Below the pieces are notes generated by a model. The model made no database searches. It saw only the letters and a list, made by a program, of their open reading frames with translations, and was not told where the DNA came from. A stretch of DNA of 64,000 bases, taken from the NCBI GenBank assembly GCA_019973155.2, contig BPQB01000029.1:186001-250000 (forward strand), in the 5' to 3' direction. The DNA comes from Phanerochaete sordida. Its lineage: Eukaryota; Basidiomycota; Agaricomycetes; Polyporales; Phanerochaetaceae. A program made the translations under genes and the position numbers. Position 1 is the stretch's first letter. Each line of letters opens with the position of its first letter. Of this stretch, positions 59,583-64,000 are shown in pieces.

Positions 59583-60748
59583 TTAGGCGTCCTTCCAAAG
59601 CAGATGCTCGGGATCATGCAGCGGCCGAGGCGTGCCCAAGGGATTCACAGGAAGGATGACGTACTCGTGCGAGTACGAGTAATGGAGGCAGGCGACTAGC
59701 CGGAGCGTTGGACAAGCCTGCGCGACTGCGCGCGAGGTGTCTCGGCCGATGGGATTCCAGGTTACGAGCGAGTGCAGGTGCTTGAATTGCGAGAGTGCAT
59801 CGATCAGGTCACGCTCCTGTGCAGCGTTTCAGCGCACTGGAACACGAGACCGCAGCGAGAGCCTACCGATGCGTGGAAAAACGGCACGAATCCCAGAGAG
59901 CGCAGGTCTGGGGCTGCCTTGGCAAGAGCACCCAGGACCGAGATTAGCGTGCGCTTGCGGTACGGCAGGTTCAGGCGGAGCGAACGCAGGCTTCGTGCAC
60001 CACCGCTCACAACGAACTGCTCGATATAGCTCGTCCAGCCGTCGTCCTCGTGCGCGCACGGCCCGCAGATCCAGAGATGACTCAGCGTCGCCGCGGGTAT
60101 GCACTTGAGCGCAAAGCGCGGGCTGTTCGTGTTCAGCACCGAGACGGACGGGGCGAGCGTCGAGTCCGGGTGCGCGAGGTCTACGTCCGCGAGCGCGCGC
60201 GCGGAGTCGTCGTCCGAGAAGCTCTCCGTCCAGTACAGCCGTTCTAGCGACCGCTGCGCGCGCAGAAACGTAAGCAGGCCCGCGTCAAAGACGAAGTCGG
60301 AGTCAAAGTGCCGGAGGGCGAACGTGCCGCGCGCGAGCACCCACGCGTTCTTGTTCCCCGTCGGCACCGCCATGTCGTCGTGGATCTTGAGCGACTCGAG
60401 GCACGGCAGGTCGTGCAGCAGCCGCGCGATGCGCTCCCAGTACTCGCGGTCCCGCGCCTCGGACACGCGCGTCCCGGTGTCGTCGTTCGAGATGCTCAGC
60501 GAGCGCACGAGCATGTGGCGGTGCGGGGACGACGTGATGAGGTCGCACATGTATTCGGTGTGCGCTCGCCGGGATGACTCGATAGTGTGGTAGATGAAGA
60601 ATTCAGCTTCACATTGGAGACTCCGAGACATGACGCTGAGGTTGCAGAGGTCCCGCTTGGAGTGGACATGTTGGAATATGTGCCGGTAGAGCTCGATAGG
60701 AAGCTGCAGACCCGAAGTCGTGGAGGTATGACCTTGGGGCTGGGCCAT
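59583..60748 (-). CDS. F-box-like protein (371 residues)
   Basis: Exons 60748-59867 and 59816-59583 join across a 50-nt intron. The start MAQPQGHTSTTSGLQLPIEL is chosen because the upstream in-frame ATG at 60808 lies inside a likely 5' UTR intron. Residues 14-55 (LQLPIELYRHIFQHVHSKRD, then LCNLSVMSRSLQ) form an F-box-like helix set, which would dock to Skp1 in an SCF ubiquitin ligase. The rest is Leu-rich without strict repeats (LHDLPCLESLKIHDDM, LRAQRSLERLYWTES, LRSLRLNLPYRK), like the large F-box/LRR families of Agaricomycetes. It ends PEHLLWKDA. The substrate is unknown. Confidence 0.85.
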
Positions 60749-60754
60749 ATTGTC

Positions 60755-60817
60755 CTGAAGATACTGATGAGTCAATCCACTCCGTTCATGTCGGGATCCA
60801 TGCATCATGGTACATAC
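60755..60817 (-). other. Probable 5' UTR intron of the F-box-like gene
   Basis: A 63-nt segment on the minus strand starts GTATGTACC, contains a TTGACTCAT branch-like motif and ends TCTTCAG six bases before the chosen ATG. It explains the in-frame upstream ATGs as intronic. Confidence 0.6.
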
Positions 60818-63069
60818 CTGGGAGACGTGCCTACCAGGTTACCGTTGCTGTGAGTGACGAGGCTGAGAAGAAGCGATGTGGAAGTGGGTGTCAAGATTCC
60901 CTTCCGTTATATGGGGACGGAGACGGCGTTGGCCGAGTTCCTGATCTAATTGCTTCCGCGGCTCGTGAAACGCGGTGCAAGGGGTCCCAAGCCAACCGCC
61001 GCCCCCTGACCACCGCTCGTTCGTTCGAGAGGCCAGCACTGTCCCAGAAGCAGCGCACGAGACACATGCTGTGCCCCTCAAATGCGCGCGCAAGCCATCC
61101 ACATAGAGGTGCTATCTCGGTGCAGTCGCTTTTGGAGATTTGCAGGAGCCGGCTTCTTTCTCAAAAGTCAACACCGCTAGGCCAGCGATCGCCTACGCGT
61201 GAACCTGGTATATATGTGTCAACACCTGTGCATAGGCTTCATGTTTGCTAAAAAGCCTTGCATTAGAATTTTCAAACAAGAGAGAGGCTTTTCAAGCTCA
61301 CAGTCGTGCGATGCGCTGTCTGGCTGCGTTTGAGGGTGTACGAGCGGCGAACCTCGAGCTTATATACCTCGACGACGAGCTTTGCCAGGCCAACGAGGTA
61401 TGATATACACAGTCAACGTAGCTCAATTGCCAGCAGACTGCAGGTACGTGTGTGGCGGGAAGAAGAAAAGGAGGGGGGCGAAAAACGCAGCAAATTCTCG
61501 CAAATATTGCATGGGCGCTTCGACTCTCACGGCTTCGGGGTTGCGGAGCGGTGGCCGAAGGACACGGTCTTCCTCTCGCGACCTCATCCTCTCTTCGCCG
61601 CCTGCCCTGGAGCAGCTGCAGACGGATGTTTTGGCACTCTAGTACGTCGTGCTACCGGAGAATATACAACTGCGCGCCGCGACGCGCAACACACGCGAGG
61701 CGGGCATGCTTTGAGCCTGCGCTCGCTTGGGAGGGGCAGTGCGATCGGAGGCGTCGTGCGACAAGTATAGGCTTTTGGCTCGTAGTCCCCTACACCGGGT
61801 CGCGGCGTCACCACGCGCGGCTGCCCTTACACTGCTTCCAGTGACGCTATCAGGCCATCCCACAGTACTGCCTCAAATAGCATGGGCTGTGTCGCAGGCG
61901 AGCCGCCGATACCTCTATAAGCAGACAGTGCTACCACACAGTTGATAATGTCAGGGTGCACAGCTGACGTGCGCTTCATAGATTTCTTATCGGCTGCTCA
62001 CACGGTGTACTAGTCGACTTGGCTCGCAATCCGATTCATAGAAACAGGTGCGTGGCGTCCTATCTATACCGCTCAAGATCTTGACCGCAGACGTTTATAA
62101 TCATTAGCATGCCCTCTGCATCTGGGAACCCGCAGGGAGAGCGTCAGCGTCGAGACCGGCTGGTGCGCGTACGGTGCGCGGGCTTACAGGGATCGAAGTC
62201 GATCGCGGACAGGCATAGCGACTACGACATACACCGGTATATCATTGCGACAAAATCGGATGGTGGTATGGCAGAGACAAGTACGCCCTGAGAAGGGTCT
62301 GAATTTGGCCTAGATGCCATCTTTCAGGGCATACTGAACGCGTAGCGGTGCCCCGGGGCGTAGCCAGGGCGCAACCGAAAGGAAGCCAACCCTCCGACTA
62401 GGTCGCAGCCAGGGCGTGCGCCATGGTCCCGGTACTCTGCCCATGACATAATTTCCGCGACCAATCGGCCAATATCCTTACAGTATCAGGGTCCCACATA
62501 CACCGGTTCACTGATAGCCTGTCGTCTCGGCCCTGCCCAGGGCGCCGCGGACGCAGATAGTCCCATCGACACCATTCTAGATCGTTATGTGAGGCCACAC
62601 AGGATCTCTGGGTCTTGCCGGAGCGTTGGTGGATGTTAGGTGCGTCGCGTCATAGTAGTACTTTACGCTGGCACTAACTTTGCAGATTATCACAGCCTTC
62701 GAACAGATCTGTACGTACTTGGCGCGTGGCGCGGACCGATGCAAGTGAACCACCAGAAAACGCTACACAGCTGCAACGTGGATACTAGACCCTGTGACAT
62801 GTACCTCATGAAGGTATCGGCGGCGGCTAGCCATCGAGCCTGCGTCTCCCAATAGTGGTTTGTTTCCAACACGGTGCCGTGTGACAAACGCTAACCCCGA
62901 ACGATCCTCGCGCCCTCAGTTCTTCCAACGCGCATTGCCACGCGACCCCACAGATTGGCTGCTGGCTCTCGGAGCGCAGTGGGCTTTCGCTCTCCAGGCT
63001 TATAAAGTGACGGGCGACGACGGAGTCTGTTCGCCATTAAGCCCCTCCAAGTCGTAGGCCTTCCCCGCC
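60818..63069. other. Intergenic stretch between the F-box-like gene and ZF4
   Basis: About 2.25 kb between two divergent genes. Overlapping frames around 61.3-61.9 kb lack recognisable motifs and splice structure. No RNA gene is seen. The last 70 bp form the ZF4 core promoter. Confidence 0.45.
63001..63006 (+). promoter_or_regulatory. TATA box of ZF4
   Basis: TATAAA lies 64-69 bp upstream of the ZF4 ATG and matches the position of the boxes of ZF1-ZF3. Confidence 0.6.
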
Positions 63070-64000
63070 ATGAACGCCTCCTCCCACTCTTGCGATGGCC
63101 TCTTTGCCCCGAAGCACGGCTGCAGCAGCTCCGCGCTAGGACAGGGCGAATTGCTTTGCCCTCAGCTCACCTCCGATCTCAGCAACGCGTTCGCGCAGGA
63201 CTCTGTCCCGCCTTGGGCCGCGATGCAGCTCCCGGAGGACATCGGCAGCGATGCCGCTGCTCAACCTCCCTGCATCGTGCCATCGCTCCAGGACAACGGG
63301 TATGTTCGCGCGCGTTCTGCAAGCGTATGATCAAAGATTGATTTTTTTTCCCTTGGGCAGTGATTACGTTGTGGGCGGCTCTACCCCGATTGCTCAGGAG
63401 ATGGGAATCTTCTCCGCCGCTCAAGTTCCCGGCGAAGACGACTGGAGCGCGCTCTTCGCTGGCGTACCTGGTGGCGCTCCTCCGTTCCCTTTCGATGCGT
63501 CGCACCACCCGTGTGGTGCGCGCTCTCATCCGACTCTCTCCCAATCGTGCTACGACGTTTCGACGAAGCTTGGCCATCCTCACGCTTCGGTTCCATCTCC
63601 CGGTATCTACGGGGTAGCTCCCAACGCGCCCATAATGTTATCCAGCTCCCTTCCGACAGACGTTCACCTTGACCCTCTAGAGCCCAGCTTGGGCTCTCAA
63701 TCTGGTCCCGAGCCTTGGAATATGCCGGACTCCATCTCATCCCATCCGAACAATCCGTACCTCACTCCCCCACTCAGCCCCTTCCCGCTACCTTCCGCCC
63801 AATTCGCAAATTCTGTCGCAGGCGGTAGCACCTCATCGATGTCTCTCGATCTTTCGTCAACTCCGTACTGGCTACCCTCGCCCGTGCCCACGGCGCTGTC
63901 TCCATCGATCCCCAGCGATGCCTTCAGCATCACCACTGACCCGGAGGCATCCTCGTCCCCAGCGAATACGATGTGCGCGTCGGGAAAGCGCAAGAGGAGC
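63070..64000 (+). CDS. C2H2 zinc-finger family protein ZF4, 5' part (cut by the window end)
   Basis: Exon 63070-63299 joins across a 61-nt intron (GTATGT/CAG) to 63361, which stays open to the last base. The 290 residues seen match ZF2: MNASSHSCDGLFAPKHG against MNAPDAHCPSALFAPPY, MQLPEDIG against MPLPEDIG, an intron at the same place, a TPPLSPFPLPSA motif, and a basic ASGKRKRS at the window edge where ZF2 has ASGKRKTS. The zinc-finger part should lie just beyond. This is the only member on the plus strand. Confidence 0.8.

Noticed and set aside
60749..60808. Upstream ATG of the F-box-like gene at 60808
   Set aside because: It falls within a segment with GTATGT donor, branch site and TCTTCAG acceptor, so it is most likely intronic.

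Overview
The window is chromosomal DNA of a filamentous basidiomycete, most likely an Agaricomycete and possibly of the Polyporales. The evidence is GC-rich coding sequence, dense introns of about 45-65 nt with GTRNGT...YAG ends, a complete Plavaka-type (EnSpm/CACTA superfamily) transposon, a Zn2Cys6 factor, and families of lineage-specific C2H2 proteins. Genus is not determined. Most genes were rebuilt here as exon chains. Exon coordinates are given in each entry, and the reading frame closes across all junctions for every complete spliced model.

Left part (1-16 kb), ordinary gene-dense DNA: a coiled-coil protein resembling Cut12 (517-3841, -); an NAD malate dehydrogenase with two micro-exons (4245-5676, -); a large LTE1/CDC25-type Ras GEF (6753-12048, +); an unrecognised five-exon gene (14338-15327, +); and a tiny four-exon gene for a 78-residue protein (15656-16059, -).

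Mobile element (16.2-24.2 kb): a roughly 8 kb DNA transposon with near-perfect 22-bp terminal inverted repeats and a 3-bp target duplication (TGA). It carries an intact 1115-residue Plavaka-like transposase and a second, eight-exon gene of unknown function. It lies between two head-to-head host genes.

Housekeeping block (24.7-36.2 kb): an SR-type RNA-binding protein, a membrane RING-CH E3 ligase, eIF2 gamma, a PPR-like mitochondrial protein divergent from eIF2 gamma, and an 887-residue Zn2Cys6 transcription factor.

Variable locus (37.9 kb to the window end): three paralogues (A, B, C) of a 176-180 residue family that I cannot name, and four C2H2 zinc-finger paralogues (ZF1-ZF4, the last cut by the window end). 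B+ZF1 and C+ZF2 form two same-strand cassettes about 4.5 kb apart that also share non-coding sequence, including tRNA-like remnants. Each ZF gene has a TATA-like box about 50-70 bp upstream of its ATG. Between ZF3 and ZF4 sit three conserved genes: a peroxisomal Lon protease (C-terminal SRL) with a 789-nt intron, phosphomannose isomerase, and an F-box-like protein with a 5' UTR intron. The most interesting part is this expanding cassette locus: an undescribed small-protein family coupled to a TATA-driven zinc-finger family.
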